Part shown: positions 6,259-13,091 of the stretch, piece after piece
Numbering within the stretch: the first letter of the stretch is position 1
Layout: each line of letters starts with the position of its first letter
Assembly: GCA_001794935.1 (NCBI GenBank)
Contig: MGLY01000079.1
Coordinates: 2,494-18,503 of the forward strand
Direction of reading: 5' to 3'
Origin: Chlamydiae bacterium RIFCSPHIGHO2_12_FULL_49_9
GTDB lineage: Bacteria; Chlamydiota; Chlamydiia; Chlamydiales; SM23-39
DNA: 16,010 nucleotides
Notes under the pieces: generated by a model
What the model was told of the DNA's origin: nothing
Seen by the model: only the letters and a program-made list of their open reading frames with translations
Database searches by the model: none
Translations under genes and position numbers: made by a program

Positions 6259-7407
6259 ATGAAAAATAAAACTTTGATTCTATCCACCGGCCTCGCCATG
6301 TTCTCGATGTTCTTTGGCTCCGGCAATCTCGTTTTCCCTCTGGTCGTAGGCCAAATGAGCGAAGGGCATTTTGCTCTCGCTGCGATCGGCATCCTCCTCA
6401 CGGGCGTGCTCGTCCCTTTTCTCGGTATCCTCGCCATGTTTCTTTTCAACGGCGATTCAAATGAATTTTTTGCAAGGCTCGGCAAGCCAGCTACTTTTTG
6501 GTTTCCCCTGATCGCCCTCTCCTTGATGGGCCCATTCGGAGTTTTGGCTCGCTGCATCACGGTCGCCCATGGGGCATTCCGCCTTCTTGTGCCGGACACT
6601 TCCCTTTGGCTTTTCAGCATCTTCTTTTGCGTTGTGATTTTTCTTTTAACCATTCGAAAAAACCGGATCGTCCCTGTTTTGGGCAGCCTCCTGACGCCCC
6701 TTCTCTTGGCAGCCCTTGCGCTGATTGCCATTTTCGGACTTGGCTCCGTCGATCTTCCCATCGCTGCCGATTCGGGCGGCTGGAACAGTTTTAAGGATGG
6801 AATTTTCCAAGGCTACCAGACGATGGATCTGCTGGCGGCGTTTTTCTTTTCTGCTTTTGTGATTAAGCATCTAAGAAATCATAAGGGGACGCAAGAGGAC
6901 CCTTCAAAATCGATTTCGATTTTCTTTAAGTCGGCGCTCGTTGGGGCTTCCCTTCTTTCAGTGATCTACTTTGTTCTTGTTCTTCTCGGCGCCATGTACG
7001 CCCCCGAACTCGCCTCGATCCCTCCGCAGGAGATGCTCGGGTTTGTCGCAGAGCGGTCTTTGGGGCCTTTGGCAGCGCCGATTGTCAGCATGGCAGTTGT
7101 CCTTGCATGTCTCACGACAGCTGTCGTCTTAGCCTCTTTATTTGCCGATTTCCTCCGCAAAGAGGTGTCTAAAGAAAAGATCAAAGCTCCTTTAGCAGTT
7201 TTGATCACTTTGGCGATTGCCTTTTTTACCTCAACGCTTGAGTTTTCAGGCATTGCTAAAATGCTAGGTCCGATTCTCGAAGTGACCTATCCTGCGCTCA
7301 TCGTCATGACTGTTTTAAGCATCTTCTACAAGCTCTGGGGATGGTCCTCGATGAAGATGCCGATTGCAGTGGCTTTTGTACTCAAACTCCTCTTCAGAGC
7401 GATCTGA
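6259..7407 (+). CDS. brnQ: Branched-chain amino acid transporter BrnQ, 382 aa
   Basis: This is an inner-membrane cation-coupled carrier for leucine, isoleucine and valine (LIVCS family). The N-terminus shows the family signature MFSMFFGSGNLVFPLVVG, followed by about ten to twelve hydrophobic helices, with GPFGVLARCITVAHGAF and GYQTMDLLAAFFFSAFVI also typical. Length is somewhat shorter than the ~430-440 residues of E. coli BrnQ but the ends look intact. ATG 6259 is preferred over the TTG at 6247, which lies almost at the predicted transcription start and lacks a Shine-Dalgarno; GAAGAG precedes the ATG. Obligate intracellular chlamydiae rely on such carriers for host amino acids. Expression is probably controlled by the operator in its promoter. 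The stop overlaps the start of a lipoprotein gene (TGATG). Confidence 0.92.
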   Translation: MKNKTLILSTGLAMFSMFFGSGNLVFPLVVGQMSEGHFALAAIGILLTGVLVPFLGILAMFLFNGDSNEFFARLGKPATFWFPLIALSLMGPFGVLARCITVAHGAFRLLVPDTSLWLFSIFFCVVIFLLTIRKNRIVPVLGSLLTPLLLAALALIAIFGLGSVDLPIAADSGGWNSFKDGIFQGYQTMDLLAAFFFSAFVIKHLRNHKGTQEDPSKSISIFFKSALVGASLLSVIYFVLVLLGAMYAPELASIPPQEMLGFVAERSLGPLAAPIVSMAVVLACLTTAVVLASLFADFLRKEVSKEKIKAPLAVLITLAIAFFTSTLEFSGIAKMLGPILEVTYPALIVMTVLSIFYKLWGWSSMKMPIAVAFVLKLLFRAI

Positions 7408-8273
7408 TGAAAAAAAGTTTTCTCGCTCTGCTCGCCCTTCTTGCGAGCTGCACCTACAACCAGCAAAAGCATCTCGATATCCTTTTATCCCCCAGGTATC
7501 AAAACTACAGTCCCGCCGAAGACGCCTGGATCGTGGAGCAGAGCCTCCCTTTCCCATCCGATGATTTTTCCCTCTCGCTCACCCAACTGGACGCCTCATT
7601 TTTCTTCCTAAAGGGCGATCAGATCCCGCCTGGCGAGCGATTTATCTTTGCCAGCGTCGATCCGATGAATGGAAAAATTGAAGTCTCCTTCGAATTTGAG
7701 TGGACAGAAGACGGAAAGGTTCAAGTTTTTGAAAAAAACAAAATCCGTATCGAGGATGAGATTCCGTTCATTGCAAGCGCAGGTCTCATTGCAGCCAAAC
7801 CGGTTCTCTACACAGTCGTGTCGAAAAAGAGCTACACATCCGCCACCGCTGAATTTATTCCCTACCCGATCGAGTCGCAAGATGAAAACGGAAAAGTTTC
7901 CCTCGTTGCCACTCATCCCCTTTTGACCCGTTTTGAGCTGAGAGCTGAAGAGTTCCAACCGGGAGAAACAGTCAAATTGATCCACCAATCGGGAGATCAG
8001 ATCGAAGAGATTGAAGTTCGGGTTCCACAAGACGGATCTTTTACACTCCCTTTAAACCCAACAGTCTTGGGTAGAATGGGGGGAGATGCGAGTTTAACGG
8101 TAGAGCGCTCGGGAAGCGCATTTTCAATTGACTATCCTTGGGGCGCTCGTCTTGAGAAGAGGACCTTTGAATCGAGAGTTCAGTTTCCGATCCTTTTTGT
8201 CGTCAATCGCACGATCGAGGAGATCGATCCGACTTCCGTAGAGAGCGAGTTTGCCGCTCTTATGCATAAATAA
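7407..8273 (+). CDS. Predicted lipoprotein of unknown function, 288 aa
   Basis: The protein starts MKKSFLALLALLASC, a lipoprotein signal with lipobox L-A-S-C and lipidated Cys15. The mature part is soluble and beta-rich with acidic character, for example FIFASVDPMNGKIEVSFEFEW, FELRAEEFQPGETVKL and SGDQIEEIEVRVPQDGSFTLPLNP. The middle part (about 175-245) reads like an immunoglobulin- or carboxypeptidase-regulatory-like sandwich, but no named family is recognised. The frame is open upstream into brnQ, yet the lipobox fixes the start at ATG 7407, which shares its A with the brnQ TGA. Translation is thus likely coupled to brnQ. It should sit on the periplasmic side of a membrane. A link to amino-acid uptake is only guilt by association. 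Confidence 0.8.
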   Translation: MKKSFLALLALLASCTYNQQKHLDILLSPRYQNYSPAEDAWIVEQSLPFPSDDFSLSLTQLDASFFFLKGDQIPPGERFIFASVDPMNGKIEVSFEFEWTEDGKVQVFEKNKIRIEDEIPFIASAGLIAAKPVLYTVVSKKSYTSATAEFIPYPIESQDENGKVSLVATHPLLTRFELRAEEFQPGETVKLIHQSGDQIEEIEVRVPQDGSFTLPLNPTVLGRMGGDASLTVERSGSAFSIDYPWGARLEKRTFESRVQFPILFVVNRTIEEIDPTSVESEFAALMHK

Positions 8274-8331
8274 ATTTCTTCAATAGTGAAAAAAAAGAAT
8301 AGAATCCTATATTGCTAGGCTTGACCCCGAG

Positions 8332-8338
8332 TAAGGAG
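8332..8338 (+). promoter_or_regulatory. Shine-Dalgarno deciding the GTG start of the sterol reductase
   Basis: TAAGGAG is a near-perfect ribosome site 8 nt upstream of GTG 8347 and settles the non-ATG start. A TATATT at 8308-8313 could serve as a -10 box but has no clear -35 partner. Confidence 0.7.
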
Positions 8339-8346
8339 TAAAGCCA

Positions 8347-9666
8347 GTGTTAGACAAACCGTATAGAACGCCGCCCTGGATTCACAAGACCCTCATCCCC
8401 CTTTTTTTTCTTCTTCTCTGCCCTCCCACCGTATTTGTCTTTTGGTATACCTGCACTTACCTCAATGGCTCTCTCCTCACGTTCTGGGAGATCGCCTCTC
8501 GAAATGGCGGCCTTGTTTCTGCCACCCTCTCTATTTGGAAACCTCTTTTTTTTGGCAGCAAAACGTCTTGGTACATTCTCACTTCATTTGCCCTCTTTCA
8601 GCTTTTTCTCATGAAAGCCGTTCCCGGCAAGCTTTTCTACGGCCCCATAACGCCCCAGGGAAATACTCCTGTTTATAAAGCCAATGGCATCGCCTGTTTT
8701 TTGATTACTTTGGCAACTTTTTTCCTCAGCGCTTCCGTATTCCATCTGTTTCCTGCCACGATTCTCTATGACAACCTGGGCCCGCTTCTCGGCGCCCTCA
8801 ACTGCTTTAGCCTCGTCTTTTGCCTCTTTCTTTATCTCAAAGGGATTTTCTTCCCGTCATCGAGCGATTCGGGAGCGAGCGGCAATCCCCTCTTCGATTA
8901 CTACTGGGGAACGGAGCTCTATCCAAGGGTGCTCTGCTGGGACATCAAGATGTTTACAAATTGCAGATTCGGAATGATGAGCTGGCCTCTTCTGATTCTC
9001 TCTTACGGAGCTAAACAGGCGGAACTCTACGGCCTGAGCGACTCGATGATGGTTGCGATCGCTTTGCAGCTTCTCTATGTCGGAAAATTTTTCCTCTGGG
9101 AAACGGGCTACCTTCGGTCGCTAGATATCATGCACGATCGGGCAGGCTTCTACATCTGCTGGGGATGCCTTGTCTGGGTTCCGTGCATTTACACTTCTCC
9201 CGCGCTCTACCTGGTCAATCATCCCAACGATCTGGGCATCTTTTGGTCCAGCCTCATTTTCTTGGCGGGGGCATTTAGCATCGGAGTCAACTTTCTTGCC
9301 GACAAACAAAGACAACTTGCCCGAGCGACAAATGGAAAACATCTGGTTTGGAAAAAAACGCCCACACTCATCGAAGCAAGCTTCCAGACAGAAAACGGAG
9401 AGACCCAAAAAACTCTTCTTCTCGCTTCAGGTTGGTGGGGATTGGCCCGCCACTTCCATTATATCCCGGAACTTCTCGGCGCTTTTTTCTGGTCGCTTCC
9501 CGCCCTTTTTCTCAATTTCCTTCCCTATTTTTACGTCTTATTCCTAGCCATTCTTCTCGTCGATAGAGCATTTCGACATGACCGGCGCTGCAAAGAAAAA
9601 TATGGGAAGAGTTGGGATGAGTACTGCGAAAAGGTGCCCTACAAAATGATTCCGTTTATCTTCTAA
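8347..9666 (+). CDS. Sterol delta-7 reductase (7-dehydrocholesterol reductase-like, ERG4/ERG24 family), 439 aa
   Basis: This is an integral membrane NADPH-dependent sterol reductase; the DHCR7/DWF5 branch reduces the C7-C8 double bond of 7-dehydrosterols. Diagnostic segments are GPITPQGNTPVYKANG (99-114), NCRFGMMSWPLLILSYGAKQ (205-224), DIMHDRAGFYICWGC (260-274) leading into VWVPCIYTSPALYLVNHP, TENGETQKTLLLASGWWG (348-364) with ARHFHY, and the C-terminal YGKSWDEYCEKVPYKMIPFIF-type end. Several of these read more like plant DWF5 than animal DHCR7. About nine hydrophobic helices are visible. Length is normal for DHCR7, so the gene appears intact. Bacteria rarely make sterols, so the enzyme probably modifies host-derived sterols in the inclusion or bacterial membrane; similar genes are known in Coxiella and reported in some chlamydiae. 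Eukaryote-to-bacterium transfer is inferred. It overlaps the convergent hydrolase by 11 bp. Confidence 0.92.
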   Translation: MLDKPYRTPPWIHKTLIPLFFLLLCPPTVFVFWYTCTYLNGSLLTFWEIASRNGGLVSATLSIWKPLFFGSKTSWYILTSFALFQLFLMKAVPGKLFYGPITPQGNTPVYKANGIACFLITLATFFLSASVFHLFPATILYDNLGPLLGALNCFSLVFCLFLYLKGIFFPSSSDSGASGNPLFDYYWGTELYPRVLCWDIKMFTNCRFGMMSWPLLILSYGAKQAELYGLSDSMMVAIALQLLYVGKFFLWETGYLRSLDIMHDRAGFYICWGCLVWVPCIYTSPALYLVNHPNDLGIFWSSLIFLAGAFSIGVNFLADKQRQLARATNGKHLVWKKTPTLIEASFQTENGETQKTLLLASGWWGLARHFHYIPELLGAFFWSLPALFLNFLPYFYVLFLAILLVDRAFRHDRRCKEKYGKSWDEYCEKVPYKMIPFIF

Positions 9667-10696
9667 AAATCTCATTGAAGAAAGAGACAGTGAAATCGCC
9701 CACTTCCTCATGGACTTTTCCCCGATCGCAAGCTTCATGATCCCTGCAGATGGCCTCGTGAAGCACCTGCTTTCCAAGGTTTGAGGGGCGGTTTAAAAGG
9801 GTATGGTGTCCCACTTCTTTTTTGAGAACCTTGACTTTTACAGGCTTTACATGCCGAATGATCCTCTCAGCATGCTCCCGATGGGGAAGCACATGGTCTT
9901 TCTCAGCCGCAACGACAGCAATTGGCAGTTTGATTCTTTCCAACGTGTGCGGAGGGTGAACAAAGGCAGCTGGACAAAGAAGAACCATCGCCTTGATCCT
10001 CGAATCCCGGAAATCGCTGCCCGCCTCGGAGAAATCAACTTGCTCAACAAGTTCGGGGGCGAGTTCTCGATACTTTTGCTGCTGAAGGTAAATCACCTCT
10101 TTGACATTTTCCGCTTTCGCGCCGCCAAGAGAAAGCCCCGTCATTCCTCCGAGCGAATAACCGATGAAACCGATCCGGTTCGCGTCGATCGAATCCCTTA
10201 AAAACGGATCTTCCAATACTCGATCTAAAACAAAATGGACATCTCTCGCTCTTTCCCAAAACCGCAAACTCACCAGCGGATTATAACCGGACCAGGTGTT
10301 TCCATGGTGCTCGACCGAAGCGACAACATATCCATGTGGAACGAGCTTTTCGGCAAGCCAGCTTCGATCTCTTCTCTCTCCCATGTGTCCATGGGACATG
10401 AGGATCAAAGGATATTTCGACTTGGAAGGAGCAATCGGCGCCTTTCTGATTTCTTGAGGATGGATCCAAACCGGATCGGGAGGGGTATCCAGCGCCGCTT
10501 TCGCGTTTGTCGGATACCAAACCTCCACCAAAACGGGGCGATCTCTTTTTGTATCTTGATAAAGGAGAGTCTCCACGCCAATCGGAAGAGGTCCCTCTTG
10601 TTGTTTGCGCACAAAGACCTTTGACATCGCCTCGGCATCCGTGCCGAGGAAAAATCCAAGCCCCAAAAAGAGAATAAAAAAGATTCGCAATTTCAT
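9656..10696 (-). CDS. Secreted alpha/beta hydrolase (PAF-acetylhydrolase/dienelactone hydrolase-like), 346 aa
   Basis: A signal peptide (MKLRIFFILFLGLGFFLGTDAEA) precedes an alpha/beta-hydrolase fold. Counting from ATG 10696, LILMSHGHMG is the oxyanion-hole strand (~97-106), GYSLGG (179-184) holds nucleophile Ser181, Asp267 sits in AAEKDHVLP, and His297/298 lies in VGHHTLL, giving a complete triad in the right order. A stretch VEVWYPT early in the protein is typical of the PAF-AH/dienelactone-hydrolase-like group, so an ester or short acyl lipid substrate is likely. The frame extends 10 codons further to a TTG at 10726, but the signal peptide begins at the ATG. The gene follows the cyclase gene by 33 nt on the same strand, forming a probable two-gene operon. 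The exact substrate is unknown. Confidence 0.85.
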   Translation of the reverse strand: MKLRIFFILFLGLGFFLGTDAEAMSKVFVRKQQEGPLPIGVETLLYQDTKRDRPVLVEVWYPTNAKAALDTPPDPVWIHPQEIRKAPIAPSKSKYPLILMSHGHMGERRDRSWLAEKLVPHGYVVASVEHHGNTWSGYNPLVSLRFWERARDVHFVLDRVLEDPFLRDSIDANRIGFIGYSLGGMTGLSLGGAKAENVKEVIYLQQQKYRELAPELVEQVDFSEAGSDFRDSRIKAMVLLCPAAFVHPPHTLERIKLPIAVVAAEKDHVLPHREHAERIIRHVKPVKVKVLKKEVGHHTLLNRPSNLGKQVLHEAICRDHEACDRGKVHEEVGDFTVSFFNEIFRR

Positions 10697-10729
10697 CCGA
10701 ACGAGAGATCCTACCAAAATGATCAAATT

Positions 10730-11440
10730 CTAAGAAAGTGTTTCAATTTCAATCAGACCAATGACTCGGGCGACCGACTCGACTCCTTCTCTCACTTTCG
10801 GAGGCAAAGCAATCACATAAGCGCCCACCTTCGGCATCAAACCCAAATTCGCGAGATTTTCCAGGATGTATTTCCCATTTCCCAAAATCTCCTCATGTAC
10901 CGGAAACCCCTCGTTCGATCCATCCGGAGAAAGCGCATCGATTCCAATTCCGGCGACTTTTCTTTTCACAAGCTCTTTTGCCGCAGCTGCCGAAAACCCG
11001 GGGAAGCGCATCTTTCCCAACGCATCGGGATTCCGATATGTTTCGGGTCTCTTCCAATACTGCTCCCATCCCGTGTGGGCGGCGACTACGCTCCCCTCTT
11101 TTATCCTCCCATATCGATCCTCAAACGCTTCGATATCTTTAGGGCTGACCAAAAGATCGGGCTTCATCTTCTCTCGCAGATCTAAAATGCAAAGAGGCGC
11201 CATCAGATCTTCTAAAGGGATATCTCCAATACAAAGTCCCCCCTTGCAAAAATGGGCAGGCGCATCGATATGCGTCCCAACGCCGGCATGCCCCCTCACC
11301 GTCTGAGCCCGAAGCCCGTCTTCATAATCGATCTTTACCTCAAGCCGAAAACCGCAACCTCCCGACCAAGTGGGCACCTTTTCATCGAGAAAATGGCTCA
11401 AATCAACAACTGAAAACCGACCTAAAACCTTTTTTTTCAT
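10730..11440 (-). CDS. Metal-dependent cyclase-family hydrolase (kynurenine formamidase-like), 236 aa
   Basis: Member of the Cyclase family (PF04199 type), which includes bacterial kynurenine formamidase KynB and isatin hydrolase. VVDLSHFLDEKVPTW opens the fold. The key metal motif is GTHIDAPAHF (55-64) preceded by His51, giving His57, Asp59 and His63 as likely ligands or catalytic residues. IGIDALSPDG and the downstream H182-E183 complete the usual second half. No signal peptide is present, so it is cytosolic. ATG 11440 is chosen because AAGG lies 5-6 nt upstream; a GTG at 11497 only adds unrelated residues. KynB hydrolyses N-formylkynurenine, but the family also covers other amide and lactone substrates, so the reaction is not certain. 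It is the first gene of a probable operon with a secreted hydrolase. Confidence 0.85.
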   Translation of the reverse strand: MKKKVLGRFSVVDLSHFLDEKVPTWSGGCGFRLEVKIDYEDGLRAQTVRGHAGVGTHIDAPAHFCKGGLCIGDIPLEDLMAPLCILDLREKMKPDLLVSPKDIEAFEDRYGRIKEGSVVAAHTGWEQYWKRPETYRNPDALGKMRFPGFSAAAAKELVKRKVAGIGIDALSPDGSNEGFPVHEEILGNGKYILENLANLGLMPKVGAYVIALPPKVREGVESVARVIGLIEIETLS

Positions 11441-11447
11441 AAAGACC

Positions 11448-11476
11448 TTGCAAAAAATATTTGAGAGAACTTTAAT
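11448..11476 (+). promoter_or_regulatory. Promoter of the two small unknown genes
   Basis: TTGCAA (11448-11453) and TTTAAT (11471-11476) are 17 nt apart, the same -35 hexamer as at brnQ. Transcription would start near 11483, about 24 nt before the ATG at 11507. No equally good promoter for the divergent cyclase gene was found. Confidence 0.5.
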
Positions 11477-11506
11477 TCGCCTTAACGAAAAATTCACGAG
11501 TTTTTT

Positions 11507-11899
11507 ATGACAGTAGGCGAACTGAAATTTTTATCTCTCAGCTTAGCAGAACCTGAACAAAGAACCCAACCGGCCAGCACAATCCGCTTCCGCTTAGACT
11601 TTCAAAACAAAACCATATTTCCGATCCGCTTTCTGGTTTTGACAGACGCCGAGCAGCCTATTCCAGACAAAGTAGATGCTTTCTTCAGGCAGGCCTCCAT
11701 TGCAATTGACCTCACAAAACCTCCAAGACCCGAGTATCCTTGCATAAAACAAAAGAGCTACTCTCTGCTGATTTACGACGAAATCATTCAAGCAGTCATC
11801 CGCGTCGGCAATTTCACTTTACAAGCAAACCAAACTCTCCAAATTTGTCTTGAAATGGGCGAATTCAGGATCAAAACCATCTCAAACCAAGGAAGCTAA
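11507..11899 (+). CDS. Unrecognised small cytosolic protein A, 130 aa
   Basis: I do not recognise this protein. It has no signal peptide or membrane helix. Alternating hydrophobic/polar stretches such as STIRFRLDFQNKTIFPIRFLVLTD and AVIRVGNFTLQANQTLQICLEM suggest an all-beta sandwich. It has a proline-rich bend (KPPRPEYPCIK) in mid-protein. The upstream ATG has only a weak Shine-Dalgarno, but a good promoter lies 31 nt upstream. Two nucleotides separate its stop from the next gene, which is similar in size and secondary structure, so the two are one operon. Codon and base use look somewhat richer in A than in neighbouring genes by eye, which hints at separate acquisition but is not measured. 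Confidence 0.68.
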   Translation: MTVGELKFLSLSLAEPEQRTQPASTIRFRLDFQNKTIFPIRFLVLTDAEQPIPDKVDAFFRQASIAIDLTKPPRPEYPCIKQKSYSLLIYDEIIQAVIRVGNFTLQANQTLQICLEMGEFRIKTISNQGS

Positions 11900-11901
11900 A
11901 A

Positions 11902-12306
11902 ATGACATCCCCCACCCGGCTTTTTTTTAAACCAGTTGATGCTGAGGGCACTAGCCCAAATAAGACAAGGCTTTCACTAGAAATAGCTCCTTTTAACGGA
12001 GACATCGGAACTATGACCATTCGCGGAAGAAACATGCGGGCAGTCTACCAAATCTCCGGCAAAACAAGTCAACTCGGAACTCCTTTCGATTCGGAAAAAG
12101 TCACCCTATTCTTTTCTAAAACACAAGACTCGGCGCCTCTTTTCTCCTTAGACATCGAGATTCAAGGAAACTGGAAAGTGTCAGTAGCTCAAGCAGCAAG
12201 CGGCAAATATACCGCTACAGCTGAGAAAATCGTGCAAGTAGCTAGCCCAGTTTTTCAACCACAAAAAGTTTACCCTGAACTAGATCGACCTCTCGATACC
12301 CAATAA
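11902..12306 (+). CDS. Unrecognised small cytosolic protein B, 134 aa
   Basis: No family is recognised. No signal peptide or transmembrane segment is seen. Beta-rich runs (RLSLEIAPFNGDIGTMTIRG, NMRAVYQISGK, VTLFFSKTQ, LFSLDIEIQGNWKVSVAQ) suggest a beta-sandwich like protein A. AAGGA (11889-11893) stands 8 nt before the ATG, inside the end of gene A, so it has its own good ribosome site. The last 21 codons, a proline-containing tail (FQPQKVYPELDRPLDTQ), lie entirely over the antisense C-terminus of the methyltransferase gene. That tail may have arisen by stop-codon loss and read-through into the neighbour. Confidence 0.65.
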   Translation: MTSPTRLFFKPVDAEGTSPNKTRLSLEIAPFNGDIGTMTIRGRNMRAVYQISGKTSQLGTPFDSEKVTLFFSKTQDSAPLFSLDIEIQGNWKVSVAQAASGKYTATAEKIVQVASPVFQPQKVYPELDRPLDTQ

Positions 12307-12964
12307 GGGGATTGACAATTACCTCATCGAATAAAGCCCGCTCTGCCGCCTTGGGAAGCGCTTCTTGCACTCTTGCAGCAAAGCGGCTGTTTTTTCGCAT
12401 GTGAGAAGCGAGACATCTCTTTAAAAAAAAGAAAATTGTAGGAAAAGAGAACCTTTCAATCTTCACCTCTTTCAGCTTGTGTTTCCGAACCATCCCTTTT
12501 CTCTGCTTGGCATCGACCTGCCCATTTTGCTCCAGCTCTGCCAAAAATACCGATAGCTTCCCTTTCATCTGAGGATCTACCGCCTTGCAAAAGGCATCGA
12601 GATCCGAGTCTGAGTAGCGCACCTTCAAAAGGCCGGGGATTTTTTCATGCACTTCCTGAAACCGCTCCTCTCCATCCACCAAAGTCTGAGAAGCAAATCC
12701 CTCGAATGCAATCGAGTCGAATACACCGAGCCCCCTAAGGGCGATTTCCCAGGGCTCCTCGATCACTTTGACAGCAGGCTGCTTTGCCGCCCACTTGCGC
12801 GCCTTTTTAGCAAGAGACGGATCTGGTTCGATGATCGTGTGGCTTCGGAGCTGAAACTTCTGCATCTCTTCCGCCAGATCCCCATTTCCGAATCCCGCCT
12901 GAAGCACATCGCCAAAAGGAGCCAGCGCATCGAGAAGAGCTTTCTTATTTCTTTTCTTTAACAT
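12242..12964 (-). CDS. Class I SAM-dependent methyltransferase-like protein, 240 aa
   Basis: The N-terminal half has a Rossmann methyltransferase core: motif I LQAGFGNGDLAEEMQ (GFGNG at 24-28), then SHTIIEPDPSLAKKAR with the acidic motif-II residue Glu46, and VFDSIAFEGFAS as the post-II/motif IV strand. The order GFG-x-IIE-x-W-FD-x-I resembles guanidinoacetate methyltransferase and RMT2-like enzymes, though the C-terminal half (basic, KRKGMVRKHKLKEVKIE, then FPTIFFFLKRCLASHMRK) is not typical of GAMT. AGAGG precedes the ATG by a normal distance. The substrate is unknown. The 3' 65 bp overlap protein B on the other strand. Confidence 0.72.
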   Translation of the reverse strand: MLKKRNKKALLDALAPFGDVLQAGFGNGDLAEEMQKFQLRSHTIIEPDPSLAKKARKWAAKQPAVKVIEEPWEIALRGLGVFDSIAFEGFASQTLVDGEERFQEVHEKIPGLLKVRYSDSDLDAFCKAVDPQMKGKLSVFLAELEQNGQVDAKQRKGMVRKHKLKEVKIERFSFPTIFFFLKRCLASHMRKNSRFAARVQEALPKAAERALFDEVIVNPLIGYREVDLVQGKLFVVEKLG

Positions 12965-13022
12965 ATTCCCTCTGTAACTTCCTGCTCACTAGATGTCAAC
13001 GCTCGGAGGAAATCGATCCGAT

Positions 13023-13051
13023 TTGTAAAAATAATTTTAAATAAATATTTA
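13023..13051 (+). promoter_or_regulatory. Promoter of the FAD-binding protein gene
   Basis: TTGTAA (13023-13028) and TATTTA (13046-13051) are 17 nt apart within an AT-rich block of about 40 bp, the most AT-rich stretch of this intergenic region. Transcription would begin near 13058, 34 nt before ATG 13092. Confidence 0.5.
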
Positions 13052-13091
13052 GAATGTCTTAAGATCCGCTGACAAAAAAAAGGTGGTACCC

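Noticed and set aside
6174..6761. 195-codon minus-strand frame within brnQ
   Set aside because: It is the Arg/Lys-rich antisense shadow of hydrophobic membrane-protein codons.
12971..12999. Perfect TTGACA on the minus strand upstream of the methyltransferase
   Set aside because: The -10 at 17 nt (TACAGA) is poor and the start of transcription would fall at the ATG, leaving no room for the AGAGG ribosome site.
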